From positions 66,455-130,454 of the forward strand of contig JBFWVJ010000004.1 of NCBI GenBank assembly GCA_050246795.1: a stretch of 64,000 nt of DNA, in the 5' to 3' direction. This DNA is from JBFWVJ01 sp050246795. Its GTDB lineage: Bacteria; Patescibacteriota; Gracilibacteria; JAUYGZ01. This document shows, piece after piece, positions 23,163 to 30,842 of the stretch. Both the position numbers and the translations under genes were made by a program. The notes under the pieces were generated by a model. The model had not been told where the DNA came from, ran no database searches, and saw only the letters and a list, made by a program, of their open reading frames with translations. Position 1 is the stretch's first letter; each line of letters opens with the position of its first letter.

Positions 23163-24049
23163 TGCGTTCCTCTTCCTTGAAAAGTGATTTTACGAATGAC
23201 TCCCTTTTCGCACTGAAGGCATGGTTCTCCTTGCCGTCCGTAGGCTTTCAGCTCAAAGGCAAAGTTTCCGGGCTCACCGTCGACTCCTGCGAAGTCCCTG
23301 AGGGTGGTACCTTTGTGGCCCACGGCGTTCTTCAATATTTCGGACGAGGCATAATAAAGCTCATCCAGTTGTTTTTTGGAGAGTTTCGCCGCTGATTTTT
23401 CCGGGCGGAGCTTCGTCTGATGACAGATCTCATCGGCGTAGATGTTGCCGATGCCGGCTATGAGTCTTTGGTCCATCAAGACTGCCTTCAGCGGCTTCTG
23501 ACGTCTTTCAAAGGCCTTGTGGAAGTTTTCCCGGGTGTACAGGCTGTCGAGGGGGTCGATGCCGTAGCTCTGCTGGATCATCTGAAGTTCTTCAGAGGAG
23601 ACTCCTTTCAGGTAGCCGAACTTGCGGACATCTCGAAAGGCCAGCACGGACCCGTCTTCAAACTCAAAAAGAACATGAGTGTGCTTCACCTGCAGGCCTT
23701 GTTGAATCTGGTCTTCTCGAAATCTCCCCGCGGTTTTCTTCCCACCGGCGGTTGATGCGTAGAGCAGGGGAAAAATACCCGCTTGGATCACTCCTGCTTG
23801 TTGATGGAGAAATTGCCCCGTCATTTTGAGATGTGCGGTCATGGCCTTGCCTGAAGACAGGTGAAAGATCAACAGCTTTCCCACCCTTGAAATGCTGGTG
23901 AAGGAGTTTCCTTCGATCATCTTCGTAAAGTCCTTTATTTCCTGACGAAGGATCGATGGATCTCGCACCTGGACTGACTGGATTCTCTTTTTTAGGATAC
24001 TGGATTCCAATTGTCGGCGAACGGTTTCTACTTCGGGAAGTTCTGGCAT
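23138..24049 (-). CDS. mutM: Formamidopyrimidine-DNA glycosylase
   Basis: 303 residues. Base-excision repair glycosylase/AP lyase removing 8-oxoguanine and Fapy lesions. N-terminal MPELPEVETV has the catalytic Pro2 and Glu3. Later features: AHLKMTGQFL, FRDVRKFGYL, the helix-two-turn-helix QRLIAGIGNIYADEICH and the C-terminal zinc finger C-x2-C (CLQC) ... C-x2-C (CPNC). About 30 residues longer than typical: an extra basic loop (LYASTAGGKKTAGRFREDQ, ~98-116) sits in the N-terminal beta sandwich between HLKMTG and KHTHVLFEF. Zinc ligands and catalytic residues are intact, so activity is expected. Confidence 0.95.
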   Translation of the reverse strand: MPELPEVETVRRQLESSILKKRIQSVQVRDPSILRQEIKDFTKMIEGNSFTSISRVGKLLIFHLSSGKAMTAHLKMTGQFLHQQAGVIQAGIFPLLYASTAGGKKTAGRFREDQIQQGLQVKHTHVLFEFEDGSVLAFRDVRKFGYLKGVSSEELQMIQQSYGIDPLDSLYTRENFHKAFERRQKPLKAVLMDQRLIAGIGNIYADEICHQTKLRPEKSAAKLSKKQLDELYYASSEILKNAVGHKGTTLRDFAGVDGEPGNFAFELKAYGRQGEPCLQCEKGVIRKITFQGRGTHYCPNCQR

Positions 24050-24097
24050 GGAGTTGAATGACGTCTTTTGTGGTCAACATACTCCGCTCCTTCGTTT

Positions 24098-24126
24098 TTG
24101 ACAAATGATGGATTTTTCCATATAAA
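24098..24126 (+). promoter_or_regulatory. Strong sigma70 promoter
   Basis: -35 TTGACA (24098-24103), 17-nt spacer, -10 TATAAA (24121-24126). Predicted start near 24133, 15 nt before the lipoprotein ATG. Confidence 0.8.
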
Positions 24127-24147
24127 GAGGTCTTATCTTCTCTTTCT

Positions 24148-24666
24148 ATGACTTCTCATCCCATATCATTCCCAGAGGAGAGCTCTCATGAAGGACCGCG
24201 TCAGGAATTCGCACCGCGGACCACGGCTCTCGCTTGGTCCCGCGCTGGGGTTCTTGCCCTCTTGAGTCTGACCTCATGTGTGGCCCCTTCCGAAAAGACG
24301 TCGGCTTCTTCTTCAGCCAGACTATCAAGCCAGCAGCCCCCCGCTGTGCGACTGAAGAGTGATGATTCCTCAGCCCTCGATGAACAACTCGACCAGGTCG
24401 TACAGGCAGGAGGAGGCCAAACAAGGCAGCAAATGACGGCTAGTGAAGTCTATCGCGAGCGAGTCGAAACCCTTCGAACTCGTCAGTTCCGTGGGAAGAC
24501 GTTTGAGTTGCAAATCCATCGTGAGCGACTCGTACTGCTCCAGTCTCAGCGAATGACAGGAGGCTTCACTTTGCCAAGTGATGAAGAGACGCGTCTTCTG
24601 AAAAGAATCCGTGAGCTGGAATTTGAGCTTCATCTCCTCGATCCGATGGCTCAACCGGGATTTTAG
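24148..24666 (+). CDS. Putative small lipoprotein
   Basis: 172 residues. An unusually long polar N-region (~28 residues) precedes a hydrophobic stretch and lipobox L41-T42-S43-C44. The mature part is Ser/Gln-rich, then helical and charged (RERVETLRTRQFRGKTFELQ, RLLKRIRELEFELHLLDPM), likely a coiled coil. No family recognised. The strong promoter 15 nt ahead supports the start despite the long N-region. It precedes recF by 55 nt in the same direction, but recF seems to have its own promoter. Confidence 0.55.
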   Translation: MTSHPISFPEESSHEGPRQEFAPRTTALAWSRAGVLALLSLTSCVAPSEKTSASSSARLSSQQPPAVRLKSDDSSALDEQLDQVVQAGGGQTRQQMTASEVYRERVETLRTRQFRGKTFELQIHRERLVLLQSQRMTGGFTLPSDEETRLLKRIRELEFELHLLDPMAQPGF

Positions 24667-24672
24667 CTCAGA

Positions 24673-24701
24673 TGGCATCTCCCGCGTTTGGCCATTATAC
24701 T
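24673..24701 (+). promoter_or_regulatory. Predicted recF promoter
   Basis: -35 TGGCAT (24673-24678), 17-nt spacer, -10 TATACT (24696-24701). Predicted start about 14 nt before the recF ATG. The -35 is weak. Confidence 0.4.
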
Positions 24702-24721
24702 CAAGAGGATTTAGCACACCT

Positions 24722-25852
24722 ATGAAGTTGCTGGGCCTTCAGCTGGAACATTTCAAAAACTATGAACGATTGTCCGTTGATCTTTCAGATAAGAAGATCT
24801 TGATTCTTGTCGGGAAGAACGGCCATGGAAAGACCAATTTTTTGGAGTCGATCGTCGTGCTCGCCCTTTCCAAAGGATTTTCTAGCACGGCGCTCACTCC
24901 ACTCATTTCCTGGAGTTCAAAGGAAGCAGAAACGGGATTGCCTGAGTACTTCCGTGTCCTAGGACAGGTGCAGACCAGCGCTGGGAGAACGGACCTTGAA
25001 GTCGGAACTTCCAATAGGACCAAAAGCCTCAAGATCAATGGAGTCAAAACAAAGCCGTATGACTACATTGGGCATTTGAGGGTGGTTCTTTTCACCCCTC
25101 AGGACCTGAATATGGTCATGCTCTCGCCCCAGCTTCGCCGCAAGTACATCAATGTCTTTTTGAGCCAAATTGACCCGGAGTATTTGAAGCATTTAGGTCA
25201 GTACCAAGCAGTACTCAAGCACCGTAATAAGCTCCTCGACCGTCTGCGAGAGACCGGTAAGCTCGATGAACTGGACTACTGGGATGATCAATTAGCAGAG
25301 TACGGAGCGTATCTCCTTTGGAAACGTCGCCAGGTTTTCTCCAGTCTCAACCAACGGCTCTCGATCAATTATGAAAAAATCAGCCACCAAGCCGTTGAGT
25401 TCTTTTTGGAATGGAAAAAGCCGTGGCCCGAGGCTTCACTGCAAGAACTTCACCGCAGCTTCCGAGACTACCTCGAGTCCAAGCGGTCCCGCGACATCGA
25501 GGCGGGTACGACTTGTGGCGGCCCCCACCGGGAGGACTTCGTTTTCCAGATGAATGGCAGGAACTTAGCGAACTTCGCGTCCCGTGGTGAGTGTCGGTCG
25601 GCGGTCTTGTCGCTGAAGATGGCAGAAGCGGATTACATGAAGGAAGTGACGGGGGAGACGCCGGTGGTATTATTTGATGATGTATTTTCTGAACTCGATG
25701 TGGACCGTCAAAAAAATCTTCTGGAACTCTTTGAAGTCGATCAGGTGATTATTAGCACGACCCATGTTGACTTCGTGCCTGAGGGAGCGGTGGTATGGCA
25801 AGTGGAGAATGGAACAATCACCTCCCGAGACGGAGATGAGCATAAAACGTGA
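24722..25852 (+). CDS. recF: DNA replication and repair protein RecF
   Basis: 376 residues from MKLLGLQLEHFKNYERLSVDL. SMC-like ATPase that helps load RecA at single-strand gaps. Walker A GKNGHGKT (~36-43), arm region with RRKYINVFLSQIDPEYLKHL, ABC-type signature SRGECRSAVLSLKMAEAD and Walker B VVLFDDVFSELD, followed by QVIISTTHVDF. All motifs needed for ATP binding are intact. The frame extends upstream to 24611 inside the lipoprotein gene, but the family N-terminus fixes the start at 24722. Separated from dnaA by 13 kb, unlike the classic origin cluster. Confidence 0.95.
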   Translation: MKLLGLQLEHFKNYERLSVDLSDKKILILVGKNGHGKTNFLESIVVLALSKGFSSTALTPLISWSSKEAETGLPEYFRVLGQVQTSAGRTDLEVGTSNRTKSLKINGVKTKPYDYIGHLRVVLFTPQDLNMVMLSPQLRRKYINVFLSQIDPEYLKHLGQYQAVLKHRNKLLDRLRETGKLDELDYWDDQLAEYGAYLLWKRRQVFSSLNQRLSINYEKISHQAVEFFLEWKKPWPEASLQELHRSFRDYLESKRSRDIEAGTTCGGPHREDFVFQMNGRNLANFASRGECRSAVLSLKMAEADYMKEVTGETPVVLFDDVFSELDVDRQKNLLELFEVDQVIISTTHVDFVPEGAVVWQVENGTITSRDGDEHKT

Positions 25853-25880
25853 GGATCATCATGCTCGCCTTTGTAATGGA

Positions 25881-26954
25881 CTATTTGATCATTTTGGCAA
25901 TTTTCTGTGCCAACTTCTTTTCCAACAGTCCTGGGAAGAGCTTATTCTGCTTTGGGCTTTTAAAGACACTTTGGAGACCCTTTATAGCCTGTCCTAATGA
26001 AGCTGGCTTGATCTTCTTGCCTTCCTTGAGAGCTGACGCAAGCCCGACGGCGATATGGAGATCTGTCAGATGGTTCGGAAGGTGAGGCAAAGTAGAAATG
26101 AGGGATTGCTTCGACTTTTTTTCAATACGGTGGGACTTCAGACTGATAATGACCGCCTTTTCTGGCAGGTGTTGGGTCACCGAAGCACCGATGTCGTCGG
26201 TGGTAGCGGAAATATAAAGGTCAGTCTCTGATAGTACCTCTTCACGGGTCCGCTGGTCTTTCCTCAGCTTCAAGGCCTGGACGAGCTGGTTCTTGCGCTT
26301 ATTCATATTTGGGCGCTTTTCGTAGAGCGGACCTTTTTCATCCAACAGGGTCAAGTTTTCGACTTGTTCTTTTTGCAGCATTTGGATGACTTCCTCGAGC
26401 AGCTCGTCATCGCCTTCGATGGTCACTCTTGCCTTTTTAAGAGTCTTCTTCAGCATTTTCGAAGCGCTGTGCAACGCAGTAATGACCGCCGCTGCTTGGA
26501 GTTCGTCCGTGAAGAAAAGCGGGTAATCCTTTTCCTTGTAGGCTTCTCGAATCATTGCCTTTTCCAACGGCTTCAGATCGGACGCAATCATCATTTGGAA
26601 GTTGAGCGACAGTTGATCGAGGAGAGCAGGAAGGTTATTGAGGTTCTCGTAGCGGAGCAAGAGTGGGATCGCGTTGACACCAGCGACCTCGGACAGAAGG
26701 CCAGCGCGTGCTGACAACAGCGGGTAGTATGAACTAGGACGAGTGCTGATCACACCAATGGTCTTGTGGTGGACGCAGTATTTTTTTTGAGACTCGGGGT
26801 TGGCTTGAATTTTTTCAAGGATGCCGATGATGCCTGGGTAGTAGAAAAGAGAGAGATCACTCTCCTTCTTGAGGGGCATACCCGATCCGGTTTTGAAGTT
26901 CCCTTCAGACTTGGCGTACATTTTTACCGCCTTCTTATGAGTTTTTTGAACCAT
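25881..26954 (-). CDS. Degenerate malic-enzyme homologue, probable pseudoenzyme
   Basis: 357 residues. The N-terminus (PLKKESDLSLFYYPGIIGIL) aligns with the malic-enzyme start (PL...DLALAYSPGVAAPCLEI), then KTIGVISTRP with VAVISNGT, and LLSEVAGVNAIPLLL with VLFKKFAGIDVFDIE. The middle (YPLFFTDELQAAAVITAL) matches the metal/NAD hinge (IPVFHDDQHGTAIISTAA); LLDEKGPLYEKRPNMNKRKNQL matches CDSKGVIYQGREPNMAETK. The catalytic Lys in LFKKF is Ser here, the HDDQHGT metal site is TDELQAA, the NAD glycine motif is gone and the GTAVLGLG stretch is deleted. The fold is probably kept but oxidative decarboxylation is not. It follows pyrG by 89 bp. A regulatory or scaffolding role is a guess. Confidence 0.65.
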   Translation of the reverse strand: MVQKTHKKAVKMYAKSEGNFKTGSGMPLKKESDLSLFYYPGIIGILEKIQANPESQKKYCVHHKTIGVISTRPSSYYPLLSARAGLLSEVAGVNAIPLLLRYENLNNLPALLDQLSLNFQMMIASDLKPLEKAMIREAYKEKDYPLFFTDELQAAAVITALHSASKMLKKTLKKARVTIEGDDELLEEVIQMLQKEQVENLTLLDEKGPLYEKRPNMNKRKNQLVQALKLRKDQRTREEVLSETDLYISATTDDIGASVTQHLPEKAVIISLKSHRIEKKSKQSLISTLPHLPNHLTDLHIAVGLASALKEGKKIKPASLGQAIKGLQSVFKSPKQNKLFPGLLEKKLAQKIAKMIK

Positions 26955-26978
26955 ACTGAAAAAAGAATTATTTTCAGT
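26955..26978. other. Inverted repeat directly before the malic-enzyme-like start
   Basis: ACTGAAAA (26955-26962), 8-nt loop, TTTTCAGT (26971-26978), touching the minus-strand ATG. It could be an operator or an mRNA hairpin controlling translation; AT-rich, with no sign of a standard terminator. Confidence 0.4.
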
Positions 26979-27043
26979 CTACGAAAAGGAATCGAACTCA
27001 CCAAGTGAGTCATCTTGTGTGCGTGGTCATAATGTGGGTTGGC

Positions 27044-28651
27044 CTACAAGCACGCCTTGATGAATCCGGCGAAGAGCGGATGCGGACGGTTCGGTCGGGA
27101 GAGGAATTCTGGATGGAATTGACTGCCGATCATAAACGGATGGTCTTTGACTTCGATGATTTCCGCCAGCTTGCCATCGGGGGAGGTCCCGGAGAAGACC
27201 AGGCCCTGGTCCTGAAGCAGGCTGAAGTAGGGGTTGGTGTAGTCCGTCGAGACTTCGTAACGGTGCCGGTGTCGTTCGAGGATCGAAGTTTTTTTGTAGC
27301 ATTTGTAGGCAAGGGTTCCCTTTTTGATGAGGCACTCTTGCGCGCCTAAGCGGAGGGTCCCGCCTTTTGATTTTTCTTCACTTTGGTCGGGGAGAAACTG
27401 GATGACTTGATGGTCTGCCTTCGGATCAAATTCTTGCGAGGTCGCGTCCTTGACCCCAGCGACATTTCTGGCGTACTCGATGGTCATGATCTGACAGCCA
27501 AGACAGAGCCCGAGGTAGGGGATCTTTTTTTCGCGGCAGTATTGAGCCACCATGACCTTTCCTTCCACGCCTCGCTTGCCGAACCCTCCGGGAACGATCA
27601 TTCCATCTACCATTTTGAGCTTCTTGTTTTCCTCAGCATCTCCTTTTTCTAGCTTCTCGGTATCGATCCAGACGATTTCAGGCTTGTAGCCTTGGGAGTA
27701 GCTCGCGGCCTTGATCGCTTCGAGGACCGAAAGGTAGGCGTCGTCGAGATCGGTATACTTTCCTGCGAGTCCGACTGAAAGGGTTTTCTTTGCCGTCTTG
27801 ATTTTATTCACCATGTTCTTCCATTCCTTCAGGTTCGGCGTCTTGTTCTTGAGCTTCAATTTCTTGGCAAGGATTTCAGTCATGCCGTATTTTTCGAATT
27901 CGAGTGGAACCTGGTAGATCGTCTCTGCGGTCGTGACGGGGATGACGGCTTCTTCCTCCACATCACAAAAGAGAGAGATCTTTTGCAGCAGGGGCTTCGG
28001 AATAGACTGGTCGGCTCTTGCGAGGATGATATCCGGTTGAATCCCGATCGAGCGGAGGAGCTGAACTGACTGTTGAGTTGGCTTGGTCTTGAGTTCCTTG
28101 GCCGCGCCGATCCACGGAAGGAGAGTGAGGTGGACGGAAAGAGTCCGGTCTGGGCCGAGATTGTGCCGCATTTGGCGGATGGCTTCCAGGTAGGGCTGAC
28201 CTTCGATGTCTCCTACCGTGCCGCCGATTTCAACCACCACGATATCAGCATTGGCTGACTCACCGCCTTTAATGATTTTTTCCTGGATCGCGTTGGTGAT
28301 GTGAGGAATGATTTGCAAGGTCTTGCCCAAGAAGTCTCCTTTCCGCTCCTTTTGCAGGACCTCGGTATAGATGCTGCCAGTGGTGACCGTGGAGTATCGA
28401 TTCAATGGTTTGTCGATAAATCGTTCGTAGTGTCCCAGGTCCAGATCGGTCTCCGCGCCATCGTCCGTGACGAAGACTTCTCCATGTTGAAAAGGAGACA
28501 TCGTCCCAGGATCGACGTTCAAATAGGGATCCAGCTTTTGCATAAATACATTGTATCCGCAAGCGGTGAGGAGGTTCCCAATAGAGGCAGATGAGATGCC
28601 TTTTCCTATCGAGGAACACACGCCGCCCGTGACAAAAATGTATTTGGTCAT
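27044..28651 (-). CDS. pyrG: CTP synthase
   Basis: 535 residues, full length. Converts UTP to CTP with glutamine nitrogen. The synthetase half starts MTKYIFVTGGVCSSIGKG (P-loop; the second Val of the usual TGGVVSS is Cys), then KLDPYLNVDPGTMSPFQHGEV and DDGAETDLDLGHYERF (Mg/UTP site). The glutaminase half has PGGFGKRGVEGK, nucleophile GLCLGCQ and GSQFHPEF with the His-Glu of the triad. It has its own promoter at 28673-28701 and is followed by the malic-enzyme-like gene. Confidence 0.98.
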   Translation of the reverse strand: MTKYIFVTGGVCSSIGKGISSASIGNLLTACGYNVFMQKLDPYLNVDPGTMSPFQHGEVFVTDDGAETDLDLGHYERFIDKPLNRYSTVTTGSIYTEVLQKERKGDFLGKTLQIIPHITNAIQEKIIKGGESANADIVVVEIGGTVGDIEGQPYLEAIRQMRHNLGPDRTLSVHLTLLPWIGAAKELKTKPTQQSVQLLRSIGIQPDIILARADQSIPKPLLQKISLFCDVEEEAVIPVTTAETIYQVPLEFEKYGMTEILAKKLKLKNKTPNLKEWKNMVNKIKTAKKTLSVGLAGKYTDLDDAYLSVLEAIKAASYSQGYKPEIVWIDTEKLEKGDAEENKKLKMVDGMIVPGGFGKRGVEGKVMVAQYCREKKIPYLGLCLGCQIMTIEYARNVAGVKDATSQEFDPKADHQVIQFLPDQSEEKSKGGTLRLGAQECLIKKGTLAYKCYKKTSILERHRHRYEVSTDYTNPYFSLLQDQGLVFSGTSPDGKLAEIIEVKDHPFMIGSQFHPEFLSRPNRPHPLFAGFIKACL

Positions 28652-28672
28652 TCGTAGAATTTTTACTCGGTC

Positions 28673-28701
28673 ATTCTAATCGACTGGGAATGCTTCTTCA
28701 A
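28673..28701 (-). promoter_or_regulatory. pyrG promoter
   Basis: Minus strand: -35 TTGAAG (28696-28701), 17-nt spacer, -10 TAGAAT (28673-28678). Predicted start about 15 nt before the pyrG ATG; there is no room for a long attenuator leader. Confidence 0.7.
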
Positions 28702-28770
28702 TAGCGGAGTGACGCTAAATGGTGTCGGGTATACACATGGTCACGATCTTGCAGATACTACAGCCATCAG

Positions 28771-28810
28771 AAAAGAAAAAATCCCATAGGTCGTGAGACG
28801 CTATGGGATT
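28771..28810 (-). terminator. Rho-independent terminator after the HU gene
   Basis: Minus-strand hairpin AATCCCATAG (28801-28810) / CTATGGGATT (28780-28789) with an 11-nt loop, followed by TTTTCTTTT. It lies 27 nt past the HU stop. The clearest terminator in the window. Confidence 0.85.
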
Positions 28811-28836
28811 TTGAGGATTCTCAGTCGAGCAGATCA

Positions 28837-29112
28837 CTATCGAACACTGTCTTTGAGAGCTTTTCCGGCTTTGAAAGCTGGGAGCTTCATCGCTGGGATT
28901 TGGATCTTTTGGCTTGGGTTTCGTGGGTTCACTCCAGTTCGAGCAGCGCGCTTGCTCACACGGAAGGTACCAAAACCAGTGATGGTCACGGTTTCACCTT
29001 TCTTGAGAGATTTCGTGATCGTTCCGAGTACTGCCTCGAGAACATCAGAAGCGGCTTTCTTCGTAACACCTGCTGATTGAGCAGCTGTAGCGATGAGATC
29101 TTGCTTAGTCAT
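28837..29112 (-). CDS. hup: HU-family DNA-binding protein
   Basis: 91 residues from MTKQDLIATAAQSAGVTKKAA. Nucleoid-associated dimer that bends DNA. The family signature GFGTFRVSKRAARTGVNPRNPSQKIQIPA contains the beta-arm with the intercalating proline, and the C-terminus ends PAFKAGKALKDSVR. The frame extends to 29250, but the family N-terminus and the promoter at 29145-29172 place the start at 29112. It is a single-gene unit with its own promoter and terminator, consistent with high expression. Confidence 0.97.
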   Translation of the reverse strand: MTKQDLIATAAQSAGVTKKAASDVLEAVLGTITKSLKKGETVTITGFGTFRVSKRAARTGVNPRNPSQKIQIPAMKLPAFKAGKALKDSVR

Positions 29113-29144
29113 ATGAGGAGAATAAAAAATAAAAGACAGTCCCG

Positions 29145-29172
29145 ATATTAGTCCTCCAAGGGGGAGAGTCAA
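29145..29172 (-). promoter_or_regulatory. HU gene promoter
   Basis: Minus strand: -35 TTGACT (29167-29172), 16-nt spacer, -10 TAATAT (29145-29150). Leader about 26 nt. Confidence 0.7.
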
Positions 29173-29329
29173 ACTTTTCCTTTGTGCATGCGTTTTTATT
29201 TTTGAACAGATTATTGCTTCAGCTGTTTTTGGCTTGTGCTTCACAACCATAATTTTTTTTGGCTTTCACATGCGCCGTTTTGGTATATGCCTTAAAAATA
29301 TAAAAGTGTAAATGAGTCAATAAATTGTA

Positions 29330-29338
29330 TGGTATACT
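29330..29338 (+). promoter_or_regulatory. Extended -10 promoter of rsmH
   Basis: TGG-TATACT with no good -35 box. Predicted start about 11 nt before the ATG at 29356, arguing against the earlier in-frame ATG at 29329. Confidence 0.5.
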
Positions 29339-29355
29339 CTCTGTATCATCTTTCT

Positions 29356-30294
29356 ATGACTCACCTCAGTGTCCTTCTTCCCGAAGTTCTTCGTTTCTTT
29401 GACCTCCCGCATCGGTCATTGATTCTTGATGCGACCCTTGGTTTGGGAGGCCACAGCAAGGCCATTTTGATGGACCCCACTTTTTCAGGGAGGGTGATAG
29501 GGATCGATCAGGACCAGTCCCATTTGCAAGTTGCCAAAAAAAATTTACAAGATCTTGATTCCCGATTTCGAGGAGTTCACATGAACTTTGGAGAGCTTCG
29601 GCATTTCCTGGAACGAGAGTCCGTGCCATTTGATGGGATCCTCTTTGACCTCGGTGTTGCCTCTCCACATTTCGATACCGCGGAGCGAGGTTTTTCCTAT
29701 CAGACAGAGGGTCCTTTAGATATGAGAATGAACCGGGAGCAGGAACTCACCGCTGGGCAAATCGTCAATACCTGGGAGGAAGACCAGCTCACGCACATCT
29801 TTTATGAGTATGGTGAGGAAGCCCTCTCTCGTAAGATTTCCCAGGCCATTGTTCGAACACGTCAGCATTCAGTTTATACAAAAACGACTCAGTTGAAGGA
29901 CCTCATAGTGGACGTCTATCGTTCAGCTGGGTTCTACTCCTCCAAAAAAAATCCCGCGACAAAGGTTTTCCAGGCCCTGCGCATTGCCGTCAATGACGAG
30001 CTGCGAGTGCTGGAGGAGGCCCTCAAGACATCCCTTGAGTTCATCCAGCCAGGAGGAAGGATCATCGTCATCAGTTACCACTCTTTGGAAGACCGGATGG
30101 TGAAGGACTTTTTTAAGTCAGCTGAAAATCCTTGCATTTGTCCACCGAAACTCCCGATCTGCGCTTGTGGTCGAAAGCCGCTGCTTCGTATACTGACGAA
30201 GAAGCCAGTCGTGCCGACGGAAGAAGAAGTGCGAACGAATCCGAGAGCGAGGAGCGCGAAGATGAGGGTAGCGGAGAAGATCGTTTATCATTAG
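29356..30294 (+). CDS. rsmH: 16S rRNA m4C1402 methyltransferase
   Basis: 312 residues from MTHLSVLLPEVLRFF. SAM-dependent enzyme N4-methylating C1402 in the ribosomal P site. Landmarks: DATLGLGGHSKAIL (SAM motif I), IGIDQD, FDGILFDLGVASPHFDTAERGFSY, GPLDMRMN, ALRIAVNDEL and VISYHSLEDRMVKDFF. The C-terminal Cys-rich patch (CICPPKLPICACG) is common in the family. As in many bacteria it heads a division cluster: the next gene, 6 nt away, is ftsL-like, but the usual ftsI and mur genes do not follow. Confidence 0.97.
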   Translation: MTHLSVLLPEVLRFFDLPHRSLILDATLGLGGHSKAILMDPTFSGRVIGIDQDQSHLQVAKKNLQDLDSRFRGVHMNFGELRHFLERESVPFDGILFDLGVASPHFDTAERGFSYQTEGPLDMRMNREQELTAGQIVNTWEEDQLTHIFYEYGEEALSRKISQAIVRTRQHSVYTKTTQLKDLIVDVYRSAGFYSSKKNPATKVFQALRIAVNDELRVLEEALKTSLEFIQPGGRIIVISYHSLEDRMVKDFFKSAENPCICPPKLPICACGRKPLLRILTKKPVVPTEEEVRTNPRARSAKMRVAEKIVYH

Positions 30295-30300
30295 ACCATC

Positions 30301-30675
30301 ATGGCAACTATCACGGTTCAGAAAAGACCGATCCCAGTCCTCCCGACTGAAAACAAGCGCGAGAAGAACAAGTCGAAGAAGATCTTGCTCAATGCGAGTA
30401 CACTGATGATGACCATGTTTCTGTTTATTGTTCTGACCTGCTTTTTTTACCTGTCTGAATTCAACAAAATTTCTTCCCAAGGCGTCGTCATCAATGATTT
30501 GGAACGTCAGCGTTCTGAACTCATCATCGAGAATGAAGTCTGGAACATGAGAATAGCCCAGCTGAAGTCCATGGATGTCATCGAACACCAAGATGTCGTA
30601 CGAAGAATGCCGACGGTTGATCCGGCGGAGATTGAGTTTATTAATTTGGACGTGAGGGAGGGGGAAGGGGCTTAA
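30301..30675 (+). CDS. FtsL-like division protein
   Basis: 124 residues. A basic cytoplasmic tail of ~27 residues (NKREKNKSKKI), one membrane helix (~32-52, TLMMTMFLFIVLTCFFYLS) and an extracytoplasmic coiled coil (SQGVVINDLERQRSELIIENEVWNMRI). FtsL and FtsB-type proteins have this layout but little sequence conservation; the position right after rsmH, as in the dcw cluster, supports FtsL. It would link FtsQ/FtsB to the FtsW-FtsI synthase. The C-terminus runs into a 9-bp repeat array just past the stop. Confidence 0.7.
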   Translation: MATITVQKRPIPVLPTENKREKNKSKKILLNASTLMMTMFLFIVLTCFFYLSEFNKISSQGVVINDLERQRSELIIENEVWNMRIAQLKSMDVIEHQDVVRRMPTVDPAEIEFINLDVREGEGA

Positions 30676-30688
30676 GGGGCATGGGGGA

Positions 30689-30744
30689 GGGTACGGAGGG
30701 TACGGAGGGTACGGAGGGTACGGAGGGTACGGAGGGTACGGAGG
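30689..30744 (+). repeat. 9-bp tandem array, 6 units of GGGTACGGA
   Basis: Six perfect 9-mers between the ftsL-like gene and the convergent giant SLH gene. The same unit occurs in the composite array at 21270-21287. The G-rich strand is the + strand. Confidence 0.92.
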
Positions 30745-30795
30745 ACTAAAACTCTTTCCTAGAAAGCTAAACGGTTTCTCTCTGAGAACTACCAT

Positions 30796-30830
30796 CTCCG
30801 AACTCCGAACTCCGAACTCCGAACTCCGAA
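30796..30830 (+). repeat. 7-bp tandem array, 5 units of CTCCGAA
   Basis: Five perfect 7-mers, 13 nt from the giant SLH stop codon. The complementary word GGAGTTCGGAG recurs at 11445-11465 and inside the SLH gene at 53671-53703. Confidence 0.9.
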
Positions 30831-30842
30831 CTAACCATCCTC

